64,000 nt of DNA from G965240465 sp965249525. Its GTDB lineage: Bacteria; SAR324; JACQKK01. The DNA is taken from positions 496,001-560,000 of the forward strand of contig OZ252237.1 in assembly GCA_965249525.1 (NCBI GenBank), in the 5' to 3' direction. Positions 42,798 through 51,579 of this stretch are shown here, piece by piece. The notes under the pieces are model-generated. The model made no database searches. It was given only the letters and a program-made list of their open reading frames with translations, and had not been told where the DNA came from. Position 1 is the stretch's first letter; each line of letters starts with the position of its first letter. Position numbers and translations under genes: made by a program.

Positions 42798-44485
42798 CGG
42801 TCTTTGCCTGCTGACTGAGAAGCATATACCTGCTTGCTGGCTTCCAGCCAACGGGCTGCAGGAAGCAAACCCTCCAACAGCATGCTTGCAGTGAAACTGC
42901 TGGAAGGAATCTGCTCTTGCTGGAGATCGCGCGCAAGACCATGCCAGCTAACCCCCAAGGCAGCAGCAGACAGGGCAGACATGCCTTGCGCCAGCAAACT
43001 GCCCAGCATGCCGCTTAAAACATCTCCACTGCCAGCGGTGGCTAAGCCCTCATCACCGCTGGTGTTCAGCAGGGCGGTGCCGTCAGGGGATGCTATCACT
43101 GTGGCAGCGCCTTTGAGGATCACCACGGCTTGTGAACCTTGGGCTGCACTGCGGGCGCAGGCAATACGCTTAGCTGCCAAGTGGTCTTTATCTACCCCAA
43201 ACAAACGGGCAAATTCGCCTGCATGCGGAGTCAGCACAGTGGCTGCACTGCGCTGCTGCAGCAAGCGGGCGTCCTCGCTGCTGTCACTGATGAGGTCTAG
43301 TGCGTTTAAGGCATCTGCATCCAGCACCAAGGGCAGGGGAGAGATGAGCATGCTGCGCACAAATTCCCTGGTGCCTGAAGCCTGTCCCAGACCGCAGCCT
43401 ATCACCAGGGCGCGTTGGGGAGATGCTGCGGAGTCAGGGGCGCCTGACATGCTGAGGTCTAGGAAATGCGTGGCATCTTGTGCTTGGAAGCAGTGGGGAG
43501 TGGAAGACTGTGGGGGGGAGGAGGTCATCAATTCTGGGGCTTGCTGGATGAAGGAGTCCAGCAGGGCGGTAGGGACGCCCAGGGTCACCAGACCTGCACC
43601 TGAACGCAGGGCTGCTTGTCCTGCCAGCATGGCTGCTCCTGCCATGCCTTGGCTGCCACAGATGCAAAACACTCGCCCAAAACTGGCTTTGTGTGCCATA
43701 GGGTCTCTGGCAGGCAGCAAGGGGGCTGCTGTTTTGGGAGTAAGCAGCAGCAAGGGAGGGGCATCAGGCTGCCACCAAGCAGGAATGGACACCGCTGCGA
43801 TGCGTATGTGTCCTGCATGCTGGAGACCTGGGGGCTGGTATAGTCCGGGCTTGGCGACCTGGAAGCAGAGGGTGGCATCACAACGGCAGGCTGCGCCAGC
43901 TGGGTTCAGGCTTCCTGTGAAGCCGTCTATGCCAGAGGGGATGTCAACAGCCAGCTTAAAGGGGGCAGGCGCCTGGTTAAAGATTTGCACCAGTTTTGAG
44001 GTGGAGTCATTGAGGGGGCGTTTTAATCCTGTGCCAAAGAGGGCATCCACCAACAGCGGGGCTTGGTTAAGGGCTTGGGTGGCAAGCTGGCGTTCATGCT
44101 GCCAGCTGAGGGTTTGACCGAAGTGCTTCCAAAGGGCAGCATTGGCTTGGGCATCAGGGGTGCTGGGGTCATCCAGGGCAATCACCAGTGCTTCATGTCC
44201 GTGGTTGACGGTTAATCTGGCAGCAGCGTAGCCGTCGCCGCCGTTGTTGCCAGTGCCGCAGCAGAAAACCACAGCAGAGGTGTTGTTTTTATGGGCAGGA
44301 GGCATGCGTTTCAGCTTTGCGCAGACAAATTGCGCCAAAGCGGCGGCGGCGTTTTCCATCAGCAGGCGTGAGGGTATGCCGTAGTGTTCTATGGCGTGCT
44401 TGTCCATAGCAGCCATTTCTGCAGGCGATGCCAACCGACGCAGCTGCGCAGCTGCTAGAGAATGCCATAAGAGGGGTTGCAGCAC
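42794..44485 (-). CDS. nnr: Bifunctional NAD(P)H-hydrate epimerase / ADP-dependent dehydratase
   Basis: This enzyme repairs hydrated NADH and NADPH. The N-terminal YjeF_N domain carries GTGNNGGDGYAAA and GIPSRLLMENAA. The C-terminal carbohydrate-kinase-like domain carries VLTPHAGEFARLFG, VVILKGAATVIASP and GDEGLATAGSGDVLSGM. The length of 563 residues fits the E. coli-type fusion, slightly longer. In E. coli the gene is beside tsaE; here it is elsewhere. It overlaps the EamA gene by 4 bases. Confidence 0.94.
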   Translation of the reverse strand: MLQPLLWHSLAAAQLRRLASPAEMAAMDKHAIEHYGIPSRLLMENAAAALAQFVCAKLKRMPPAHKNNTSAVVFCCGTGNNGGDGYAAARLTVNHGHEALVIALDDPSTPDAQANAALWKHFGQTLSWQHERQLATQALNQAPLLVDALFGTGLKRPLNDSTSKLVQIFNQAPAPFKLAVDIPSGIDGFTGSLNPAGAACRCDATLCFQVAKPGLYQPPGLQHAGHIRIAAVSIPAWWQPDAPPLLLLTPKTAAPLLPARDPMAHKASFGRVFCICGSQGMAGAAMLAGQAALRSGAGLVTLGVPTALLDSFIQQAPELMTSSPPQSSTPHCFQAQDATHFLDLSMSGAPDSAASPQRALVIGCGLGQASGTREFVRSMLISPLPLVLDADALNALDLISDSSEDARLLQQRSAATVLTPHAGEFARLFGVDKDHLAAKRIACARSAAQGSQAVVILKGAATVIASPDGTALLNTSGDEGLATAGSGDVLSGMLGSLLAQGMSALSAAALGVSWHGLARDLQQEQIPSSSFTASMLLEGLLPAARWLEASKQVYASQSAGKDR

Positions 44486-44523
44486 GCGGTTCTGCTCGTG
44501 TTGAAAGTTGGCGGGGTAATGGC

Positions 44524-44556
44524 AAAAAAGCTGCTGCCTGGTTACAGACAGCAGCC
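44524..44556 (-). terminator. Intrinsic terminator of RCC1 gene C
   Basis: On the minus strand the stem GGCTGCTGTCTG/CAGGCAGCAGC with loop TAAC is followed by six T. It is the same terminator as at 34330 and 46084. Confidence 0.9.
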
Positions 44557-44578
44557 TTGATGCTAGTTAGGCGGGTTG

Positions 44579-45901
44579 TTACTCCTCAAAGCTCACGGTT
44601 TGGGGCGTGGAGGTAAAGGCAGCAGCACCTGCAAGCACGCCAACCCCCAGCCGTCCATTGTTGTTGAACCCCCAGCATTTGGCAACACCGCTGTGAACGG
44701 CACAAGTGTGATCATCCCCTGCTGAGATGGCAGTGACATCGCTTTCCAGCCCTTCAACCTGCACGGGAATAGTGCTGCTTGTAGTGCTGGTGGCGACACC
44801 CAGCTGTCCTTCAACGTTGCCCCCCCAGCACTTGGCGGCACCCTTGTGAACCACACAAGTGTGAGCCCCCCCTGCTGAGATTTTGGCATCGGCATCGACT
44901 TCCAGCAAGGCTTCATCGATAGAGTTGTCAGGGTCGGCAGCGGTTTGCACCACAGCCACAGGAACCAGACTTTGAGTGGTGCTGCCGTCACCCAGCCGTC
45001 CACTGCCATTGTTCCCCCAGCACCAGGCTTTGCCTTCTACAATGGCACAAGTGTGAGAAATCCCTGCTGAGATGATGGCTTTGACATCGCTGTCCAGACC
45101 CATGACCGGCACAGGCGTCTTGCTGTCCGCCTCAATAAGAGGCTCGCTTTCATTGTTAAAAGTGCTCTCTTCGTTGTTACCCAGCCGACCATGTTGGTTG
45201 CTCCCCCAGCACTTGGCGACGCCATTATGAATGGCACAAGTGTGGCCACCCCCTGCTGAGATGGCATTGACATTGTTTTCCAGCCCTGTGACAGCCACGG
45301 GAATATCCCTGTCATCGCTGCTGCCGTCACCCAGCTGTCCAGTGAAGTTGAACCCCCAGCACTTGGCGGCGCCACTATGAATGACACAAGTGTGGCCACC
45401 CCCTGCTGAGATGGCAGTGACATCGCTGTCCAGATCTGTGACATCTATGGGAGTACTGCTGTCATCGGTATCATCGCTGCCCAGCCGTCCATTGCCGCCG
45501 AACCCCCAGCACTGGGCGGCGTCTGTGCTGAGGATGGCACAAGTGTGAACAGACCCTACTGAGATGGCAGTGACATCGCTAGTCAGCCCTGAAACCTGCA
45601 CAGGCACCATGCGGTTATTATCATTTACAATATCGCCACTGTCAAAAGTGGTAACGGTGCCGTCCCCCAGCTTGCCTTTGGTGTTGTCCCCCCAGCACCA
45701 GGCTTTGCCCTCCACAATGGCACAAGTGTGATTTTGCCCTGCTGTAATAGCACTAGCTGTTAACGGTATGGCAGGGCTGCCGCCGCCGTTGCTACTGCCG
45801 CCACCACCGCCCCCGCCGCAGCTGGCAAGGCTTAGCAGTACAGCCGACAACAGCAAGACAAACAGGCTTGGCGCAGCATATAATGATTTTAGATTTTTCA
45901 T
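44579..45901 (-). CDS. RCC1-repeat lipoprotein C (seven repeats)
   Basis: This 440-residue lipoprotein starts at an ATG preceded by AAGGAGGAG. Its signal peptide ends in SLASC, followed by a Gly run and SSNGGGSPAIPL. Seven RCC1 units each have HTC and CWG. It is the downstream member of a tandem pair with gene D at 46151. The last 200 residues and 3' flank are nearly identical in DNA to gene D, while the middle units differ, so part of the gene has been duplicated or converted recently. Confidence 0.88.
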   Translation of the reverse strand: MKNLKSLYAAPSLFVLLLSAVLLSLASCGGGGGGGSSNGGGSPAIPLTASAITAGQNHTCAIVEGKAWCWGDNTKGKLGDGTVTTFDSGDIVNDNNRMVPVQVSGLTSDVTAISVGSVHTCAILSTDAAQCWGFGGNGRLGSDDTDDSSTPIDVTDLDSDVTAISAGGGHTCVIHSGAAKCWGFNFTGQLGDGSSDDRDIPVAVTGLENNVNAISAGGGHTCAIHNGVAKCWGSNQHGRLGNNEESTFNNESEPLIEADSKTPVPVMGLDSDVKAIISAGISHTCAIVEGKAWCWGNNGSGRLGDGSTTQSLVPVAVVQTAADPDNSIDEALLEVDADAKISAGGAHTCVVHKGAAKCWGGNVEGQLGVATSTTSSTIPVQVEGLESDVTAISAGDDHTCAVHSGVAKCWGFNNNGRLGVGVLAGAAAFTSTPQTVSFEE

Positions 45902-46083
45902 GATCTCCTCCTTAGAAGTGTGAATATAGAATGCCTCACGAGCTTACAAGATAGCCTCTTACAAGATAGCTTCTTGCAAGATAACCTGGATTTGCACCAA
46001 AAGCCAGTTTCTAATAAATTCACTTGCTTTGGTGTAAGTGTTATTATAGCATAATATTTTTTCTTTGGCAGTCAGGACACTGC

Positions 46084-46117
46084 AAAAAAGGCTGCTGCCT
46101 GGTTACAGACAGCAGCC
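46084..46117 (-). terminator. Intrinsic terminator of RCC1 gene D
   Basis: The minus strand stem GGCTGCTGTCTG/CAGGCAGCAGCC with loop TAAC is followed by six T. It lies between the two tandem RCC1 genes, so gene C needs its own promoter. Confidence 0.9.
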
Positions 46118-46150
46118 TTGCTGCTAGTTGGGCGGGTTGTTACTCAAAGC

Positions 46151-47461
46151 TTAGGGTTCACGCACGGTTTGGGGCGTGGAGGTAAAGGCAGCAGCACCTG
46201 CAAGCTCGCCAACCCCCAGCTGTCCATTGTTGTTGAACCCCCAGCATTTGGCAACGCCGCTGTGAAGCGCACAAGTGTGCAAATTCCCTGCTGAGATGGC
46301 AGTGACATCGCTTTCCAGCCCTTCAACCTGCACGGGAATATTGCTGCTTACAGTGCTGGTGGCGACGCCCAGCTGTCCACTGGCATTGCTCCCCCAGCAC
46401 TTGGCGGCGCCCTTGTGAACCACACAAGTGTGAAATTGCCCTGCTGAGATTTTGGCATCGGCATCGACTTCCAGCAAGGCTTCCTCGATAGAGTTGTCAG
46501 GGTCGGCAACGGTTTGCACCACAGCCACAGGAATCTTGCTTTGAGTGGTGTTGCCGTTACCCAGCTGACCCAGGCTGTTATCACCCCAGCACCAGGCTTT
46601 GCCCTCCACAATGGCACAAGTGTGAGAAATCCCTGCTGAGATGATGGCATTGACATCGCTGTCCAGACCCATGACCGGCACAGGCGTCTTGCGGTTATTA
46701 TCATCTACAATATTGAAACTAGCGTCAAAAGTGGTAACGGTGCCGTCACCCAGCTTGCCATTGCCATTGCTCCCCCAGCACTTGGCGACGCCATTATGAA
46801 TGGCACAAGTGTGGCTACCCCCTGCTGAGATGGCATTGACATTGTTTTCCAGCCCTGTGACCGGCACGGGAATAGTGCTTTGGCTTAAAAGCTCAGTAGT
46901 GCTGCTACCCACAAATTCTTTGCCCAGCTGACCAAATTGATTACTCCCCCAGCACTGGGCGGCGCCACCATGAATGGCACAAGTGTAGCTACCCCCTGCT
47001 GAGATGGCAGTGACATCGCTGTCCAGCGTGTTGACAGCTATGGGAGTACTGCTGTCATCGGTATCACCGCTGCCCAGCCGTCCATCGCCGCCGAACCCCC
47101 AGCACTGGGCGGCGCCTGTGCTGAGGACGGCACAAGTGTGACCCGCCGCTGAGATGGCAGTGACCCCACTGCCCAGCGTGCTGACAGCCACAGGAAGATT
47201 GCTGTCAGTGCCGCTCTCTTTGTTGCCCAGCTGGCCGCTGGCGTTATTTCCCCAGCACCAGGCTTTGCCCTCCACCATGGCACAAGTGTGCTGAAACCCT
47301 GCTGTAATAGCACTAGCTGTTAACGGTATGGCAGTGCTGCCGCCGCCGTTGCTACTGCCGCCACCACCGCCCCCGCCGCAGCTGGCAAGGCTTAGCAGTA
47401 CAGCCGATAACAGCAAGACAAACACGCCCGGCACAGTATATGATGCTTGTAGATATTTCAT
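46151..47461 (-). CDS. RCC1-repeat lipoprotein D (seven repeats)
   Basis: This 436-residue protein has the same layout as gene C: an AAGGAGGAG site, a signal peptide with SAVLLSLASC, a Gly/Ser/Asn linker, and seven HTC-CWG units. Its last residues (TSTPQTVREP) match those of gene E at 58133, whereas gene C ends SFEE. A hairpin CTGGCTTT/AAAGCCAG lies upstream at about 47516-47537, and a TATAAT-like box lies near 47590 on the minus strand. The ligand is unknown. Confidence 0.88.
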   Translation of the reverse strand: MKYLQASYTVPGVFVLLLSAVLLSLASCGGGGGGGSSNGGGSTAIPLTASAITAGFQHTCAMVEGKAWCWGNNASGQLGNKESGTDSNLPVAVSTLGSGVTAISAAGHTCAVLSTGAAQCWGFGGDGRLGSGDTDDSSTPIAVNTLDSDVTAISAGGSYTCAIHGGAAQCWGSNQFGQLGKEFVGSSTTELLSQSTIPVPVTGLENNVNAISAGGSHTCAIHNGVAKCWGSNGNGKLGDGTVTTFDASFNIVDDNNRKTPVPVMGLDSDVNAIISAGISHTCAIVEGKAWCWGDNSLGQLGNGNTTQSKIPVAVVQTVADPDNSIEEALLEVDADAKISAGQFHTCVVHKGAAKCWGSNASGQLGVATSTVSSNIPVQVEGLESDVTAISAGNLHTCALHSGVAKCWGFNNNGQLGVGELAGAAAFTSTPQTVREP

Positions 47462-47625
47462 AATCTCCTCCTTAGAAGTGTGGGTATAGTATGCCTCAAC
47501 AGCTTACAAGATAAACTGGCTTTGCACTGAAAGCCAGTTTATAATAAATACAACCTGGCTAATTTATCTGGCTTTGTATAAGTGCTATTATAGCATAATA
47601 TTTTTTTGGGGGCAGCAGCGCAGTA

Positions 47626-48447
47626 CTAAAAAGCTTTTTTTGAACGACCTTCAAAAGAGCCAGAGGATCTTTCGTCAAGGATTTCAGGATATTTTAAATC
47701 TATGCCGATCAATTGTCGCAAAGTCGGGGAAGCGCGCGCCACGACTTCATCTTTTACGCCGCGAACTTGGTCTTCCATGGGCTTGACAAATTTGCTCAAG
47801 TATTGACCCAGTACGCCAACGCGGGGTGAGTCGCTGTTGTTGGGCATGGAACAATGCCACATCAAGGCATGGAAAAGCAAGACATCGCCGGCTTTGCCTT
47901 CCATTTGAATTTTCTCAGCGTCAAATTCCTCTTGGGTGGGGTAGCGACAGGCTTTTTGCGAACCAGGTACACATGCGGTGGCACCGTTGGCTGCGGTGAA
48001 ATCATCCATCATAATCACACTTTGGCAATTGAGGGTAAATCCACTGTTGAGGTTGTGGGGGAATTCATCGGTTTCATACATATCCCAGTAGGGATAGTCC
48101 ACATGAGGTTCTTGACCGGGTGCGCCAGGCATCAGCACATTGGCAGCAAATGAGCCCAGAATACAGCTTTTTCCCAGTACCTTTTTGCAGATGTCCAATA
48201 CCCGAGGGTGCTGCACCATTTCTTCATAGATGCGACCCTTGTTCAGCAAATTCCACACGCGTTTTTGCAGGTGTACTTTGTCCTCATGGGCACCGTGAAA
48301 GTGGGTGGTTTTCTGTGTTTCGGAGTTGGCGTATGATATGGTGAGGTCACGGGCTTCTTGGATTTCCTCAGGAGTAAAAACCTGTTTAAGCAGGAAAAAA
48401 CCCTCGCCCTCACAAATGGTGTGCACTGCTTGCTGGATTTCATTCAT
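47626..48447 (-). CDS. Phytanoyl-CoA dioxygenase family Fe(II)/2-oxoglutarate oxygenase
   Basis: This 273-residue protein has the iron-binding triad of the family: His and Asp in EPHVDYPYW (near residue 115) and the distal His in ALMWHCSMPN (near 196), with the 2-oxoglutarate arginine in SPRVGVLGQ. Bacterial members hydroxylate small metabolites such as ectoine, alkyl chains or siderophore parts. The neighbours, an RCC1 gene and fliN, give no hint of the substrate. No signal peptide is seen. Confidence 0.87.
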   Translation of the reverse strand: MNEIQQAVHTICEGEGFFLLKQVFTPEEIQEARDLTISYANSETQKTTHFHGAHEDKVHLQKRVWNLLNKGRIYEEMVQHPRVLDICKKVLGKSCILGSFAANVLMPGAPGQEPHVDYPYWDMYETDEFPHNLNSGFTLNCQSVIMMDDFTAANGATACVPGSQKACRYPTQEEFDAEKIQMEGKAGDVLLFHALMWHCSMPNNSDSPRVGVLGQYLSKFVKPMEDQVRGVKDEVVARASPTLRQLIGIDLKYPEILDERSSGSFEGRSKKAF

Positions 48448-48529
48448 GATACATTCCTTTATAACAGTGATGATAATCCCTCGCCTCTGGTGTTCTTAAA
48501 GCTAGCAGGTCTTTTTTATAAATACAATA

Positions 48530-48835
48530 TCAACGGGGATTCTTGATGGCATCAAGGGGCAGCACCTCTAACACTTGCACTCCTATGCCGTCTTTTGTTT
48601 TCACCAGCTTTCCCCTTGCCACCAATCGATCCTGTGTAAAAATATCTACTTGACCATCGCTGCGACCTTCCAGTTCCAATTCTTCGCCTGCTTGCAGATT
48701 CAACAAATGGCGGGCAGTTAAACTGGTTGTTCCCAGCACCGCACTCAGCTTCAAGGGGACATCGCGCCAATGCCGCAGATCCCTTCCCCTGCCAGCACCT
48801 ATACCGCCCTTATTGTCACCTGTTTGCCTAGCCAT
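48530..48835 (-). CDS. fliN: FliN/SpoA-domain C-ring protein
   Basis: This 101-residue protein is one SpoA (SPOA) domain after a short Gly-rich N terminus: DVPLKLSAVLGTTSLTARHLL, then GEELELEGRSDGQVDIF and LVARGKLVKTKDGIGVQVLEV. This is the FliN pattern; FliN forms the base of the flagellar C ring and binds FliM. It stands alone, without fliM or fliO-P-Q. A type III secretion SctQ fragment is an alternative. The scattered fliF (40.6 kb) and motE-like (59.7 kb) genes make the flagellar reading more likely. Confidence 0.78.
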   Translation of the reverse strand: MARQTGDNKGGIGAGRGRDLRHWRDVPLKLSAVLGTTSLTARHLLNLQAGEELELEGRSDGQVDIFTQDRLVARGKLVKTKDGIGVQVLEVLPLDAIKNPR

Positions 48836-48995
48836 CCTCTTCTATCCTCTGCCGATATGATTTCCCCCCTTATTTCTTTGACTCAGCAAACTCCATCCCA
48901 TACCATCAAGCTACACCAATTGGCATATTCCCAGCATAACACAATCAACAAATCAAAAACTTCCATTATAACGCTCAGTGCCAAGGAGTTAGGCC

Positions 48996-49655
48996 ATGCA
49001 GCAAGAATCCCATCCTCCTGTTTATTCAGGCGGCAGCTATCGCTTAGAAATCGGTCGCGGTACGCTGGTGCTGCTGGTGCTGCTGTTCTTTTTCACCGCA
49101 GTGGTGGTGTTTTATTTGGGCGTAGCTACAGGCAAGGCAACCCGCCAAGCCAATTCCCTCCAAGCCGTCACCAGCAGCGATTCCCCATCTGATAAAAAAC
49201 CTGATAAAAAACCTGATAAAAAACCAGTAGCAGTGGGGACACTGGCTTTTAATCGTGCGCTAAAACCCAACCAAGAATCCATTGAACCACTTTTCGCCGA
49301 GCGAGAAGCCTCTTCTAACCGTACCCGTCAGCTGCTGCAACATGCCCGCCAGCTGTTAGGGGAACCTATCCCCCCCGCCGAACCAGTTTCTTCAGCCCCT
49401 GCTGCCAGCAGCAGGGCTTCAACCGCTAAGCAGCAGCTTTACACCCTGCAAGTGTTCGCTTCCACCAGCAGACCTGCTGCAGAAAAACTGGCGAAAAAAC
49501 TGCGCCAGCAGGGCTACCATGCCTACCTTAGTCAATCTGATCTCAACAATCGCACCTGGCACCGCGTACGCATCGGCAAGCTTCCCAAACAACAAATAGA
49601 AAACATTGCCCAAAAGCTGCCGCAATACCCATCCCAAATTCTCAAGCTGCGCTAG
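48996..49655 (+). CDS. SPOR-domain inner-membrane protein
   Basis: This 219-residue protein has a short cytoplasmic start, one membrane helix (about residues 24-45), a periplasmic linker with three DKKP copies encoded by a 12-bp repeat, and a C-terminal SPOR domain (LQVFASTSRPAAEKLAKKLRQQGY). SPOR domains bind denuded peptidoglycan at the division septum, so a role in division or envelope upkeep is likely (FtsN- or DedD-like). It is divergent from fliN with about 160 bases between them. Confidence 0.85.
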   Translation: MQQESHPPVYSGGSYRLEIGRGTLVLLVLLFFFTAVVVFYLGVATGKATRQANSLQAVTSSDSPSDKKPDKKPDKKPVAVGTLAFNRALKPNQESIEPLFAEREASSNRTRQLLQHARQLLGEPIPPAEPVSSAPAASSRASTAKQQLYTLQVFASTSRPAAEKLAKKLRQQGYHAYLSQSDLNNRTWHRVRIGKLPKQQIENIAQKLPQYPSQILKLR

Positions 49656-49693
49656 CAATATGCACCAAGCTTCTTGCCGCCCCTGGTCGTGAT

Positions 49694-49914
49694 GTTGGTT
49701 TTATAGCAGTTCCTCCCGCAACCCATTGCTATGATAGTATATTTTTCAAGAAATGGCAGCCACCGCCCACAATATATTTAAAATATATATCTGGTTCTGG
49801 GGGGCTGCTGCTCAGTCGGTATGGCTGCAAAAAAAGGCTGCTGCCTGCTTAAAGACAGTAGCCTTGGTTGTAGGCGAGAGGGGCTGTTCCCAAAGCTTGG
49901 TTTGGGGCGTGAGG
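49694..49914 (-). pseudogene. Remnant 3' flank of a lost RCC1 gene
   Basis: Three pieces normally found after RCC1 genes occur here without a gene. At 49891-49914 there is CAAAGCTTGGTTTGGGGCGT, like the ends of genes C and D. At 49829-49864 there is the GGCTGCTGCCTG terminator with seven A (T on the minus strand). At about 49694-49781 there is an AT-rich block that matches, inverted, the block at 59482-59570 after gene E. The coding part has been lost. Confidence 0.7.
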
Positions 49915-49917
49915 ATT

Positions 49918-50022
49918 TTAGTAGCTGCTGCCACCAAAGACAATCAGCAGCAGCAAAATGCCAATGGTGATAACAATGCCAGAAATAATTGTGCCAGAGA
50001 TAGATTCTAAGGGATTTTTCAT
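49918..50022 (-). CDS. Small single-helix membrane protein (34 residues)
   Basis: This short gene begins at an ATG preceded by AAGAGA and ends in TAA. Its product is MKNPLESISG, then a hydrophobic helix rich in Ile and Leu (TIISGIVITIGILLLLIVF), then GGSSY. It lies 33 bases downstream of the Urate_ox_N membrane protein on the same strand and may be a small partner of it, as small helices accompany many membrane oxidases. No family is recognised. Confidence 0.55.
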   Translation of the reverse strand: MKNPLESISGTIISGIVITIGILLLLIVFGGSSY

Positions 50023-50055
50023 GATGATCTCTTTTTAGTAAATAAAGACAGGAAG

Positions 50056-50658
50056 CTATCTTCGCAGCATGAGGAAGAAGAACAGCAGCAGCCAAACCAC
50101 CCCGCCGAGACCGAGTATACTAAGGAAGCCCGTGTTGGTTGCTTGAGCCAGCACCCAGGGACCATGGGGGGATGCCCCCATGAAGAACAGCATGGGGATG
50201 GAGAACATAGTGTTGGTGCGTGATGCCATTAAGGCGGAGCGTCGTAGTTGGGGGAGGTTGCTGACTGAGGCGCCGTTGGCAGCAGCGATGATTTGTTTCT
50301 GGTTGGGCCAGATGACAAACCATACATTGAACCACATCAAGCTGCCCAGCAAAGAACCAATGGTGATGTAAACCCCGCGTGCACTCAACCAGTAGATATT
50401 GCCAAATTGCACATGATTGGCGTGTAGCATCAGCAAGCCAGCGACGAAGGTCACCATAGCACCCCAGCGGAACCACCACAAGGCGCGGGGCAGCAGCTGG
50501 GTGGTAACCTCTTTTTTAGTGGCATCGGAAGCCTTGGCAAGGAAAGGGACTTGCACAAAGTTAAAGTAGTAAAGCAGGCCAATCCAGACGATACCTGCAA
50601 GAAAGTGCGTCCAGCGCAGGAGTTGAAACCAGCCGTTGATAGTCCACAATGCTTCCAT
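50056..50658 (-). CDS. Urate_ox_N (DUF989)-like integral membrane protein
   Basis: This 200-residue protein has about five membrane helices and the pattern RWTHFLAGIVWIGLLYYFNFVQ at the start. That pattern is shared with the membrane domain of PuuD-type urate hydroxylases. Conserved histidines and tryptophans suggest heme binding. The cytochrome c domain of full PuuD is absent, as in many stand-alone members whose role is not known. The 34-residue membrane protein follows directly. The family call is fairly firm; urate as substrate is doubtful. Confidence 0.75.
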   Translation of the reverse strand: MEALWTINGWFQLLRWTHFLAGIVWIGLLYYFNFVQVPFLAKASDATKKEVTTQLLPRALWWFRWGAMVTFVAGLLMLHANHVQFGNIYWLSARGVYITIGSLLGSLMWFNVWFVIWPNQKQIIAAANGASVSNLPQLRRSALMASRTNTMFSIPMLFFMGASPHGPWVLAQATNTGFLSILGLGGVVWLLLFFFLMLRR

Positions 50659-50754
50659 GAGGAGTCCTCTCTTTTATGGGATGGATGTTTATTGCTTAGG
50701 TTAGGATATGCTAGGGGTGATGCTAGTACTGCGCAGGATGGTTGTCAAGCGGAA

Positions 50755-51579
50755 TTATTGCAGTATTTTATCAGAGGGGGATGCGAAGAATTCGGCACTT
50801 TTTTCAAAGGCTTGGACGATGGCTGGTGTTTGTCCTGTTTGGATTTTTTCCAGCAGGTGCTGTGCCTGCTGAATGAAGGCGGAGAGGGTAGCTGGGGTGT
50901 GTGGGTTGAGGGTTTGGATTTGTGCGTAGAGATTGGCGTGTCCTTTGAGCATATGTGCGGTGGGTGTGGCTAAGGCACGCCATGCGGGTGTGGAGTGCTG
51001 CAGTAATTGAAGCAAGTCTGCGTTTTCGCTGCGCAGGGTGTTGGCGAAGCCCATGAGGATAAAGTGTGTCAATCCTTGAACGAGTGCCATCAGTTCATCA
51101 TGCGCTTGGGGCTGCATATGGGTGATGGAGAGTCCGCTTTGGGTAAAGAAATGCTCCAGCCAGGGCAGCCAGCCGCCTGGCCTGGCTGCACACAGGACGA
51201 TATTCTGTCCTTTGGGATCAATAATATGACCAAAGAGAGGGTGGCTGCCGATAACGCAGGCGGGGCTTTTGAGCATCGCTTGGATGGGAGCTACTTTAAG
51301 GGAAGTGAAATCCACAAGCAATTGATGTGGCTTGAGGCGGGGTGCCAAGGTGCTTATGACGGCTTGGGTTTGTTCCAATGGCACCCCTACGAGGACCAGT
51401 TGTGCGCGGGTGATATCCTGATAATCGGGGGCATGTTCTTTATCCATGATGAGCACCTGGCAGCCGTGAGAGCGCAGCAATTGCGCGAATACTTGTCCCA
51501 TAGCGCCCTTTCCACCCACCAGACCTACGGTGATGGGCGTGCCGGGAGTGGGAACCTGGGGTTGGTCGTGGGGCTTCAT
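50755..51579 (-). CDS. tyrA: Prephenate dehydrogenase
   Basis: TyrA converts prephenate to 4-hydroxyphenylpyruvate in tyrosine synthesis. The NAD-binding motif VGGKGAMGQVF near residue 20, LLVDFTSLKVAP, the GSHPLFG motif near 113 and the helical HFILMGFANTL region are present. The pattern is that of the E. coli T-protein dehydrogenase part, without the chorismate mutase domain, at 274 residues. It probably shares a pathway with aroE at 9.3 kb. Confidence 0.87.
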   Translation of the reverse strand: MKPHDQPQVPTPGTPITVGLVGGKGAMGQVFAQLLRSHGCQVLIMDKEHAPDYQDITRAQLVLVGVPLEQTQAVISTLAPRLKPHQLLVDFTSLKVAPIQAMLKSPACVIGSHPLFGHIIDPKGQNIVLCAARPGGWLPWLEHFFTQSGLSITHMQPQAHDELMALVQGLTHFILMGFANTLRSENADLLQLLQHSTPAWRALATPTAHMLKGHANLYAQIQTLNPHTPATLSAFIQQAQHLLEKIQTGQTPAIVQAFEKSAEFFASPSDKILQ

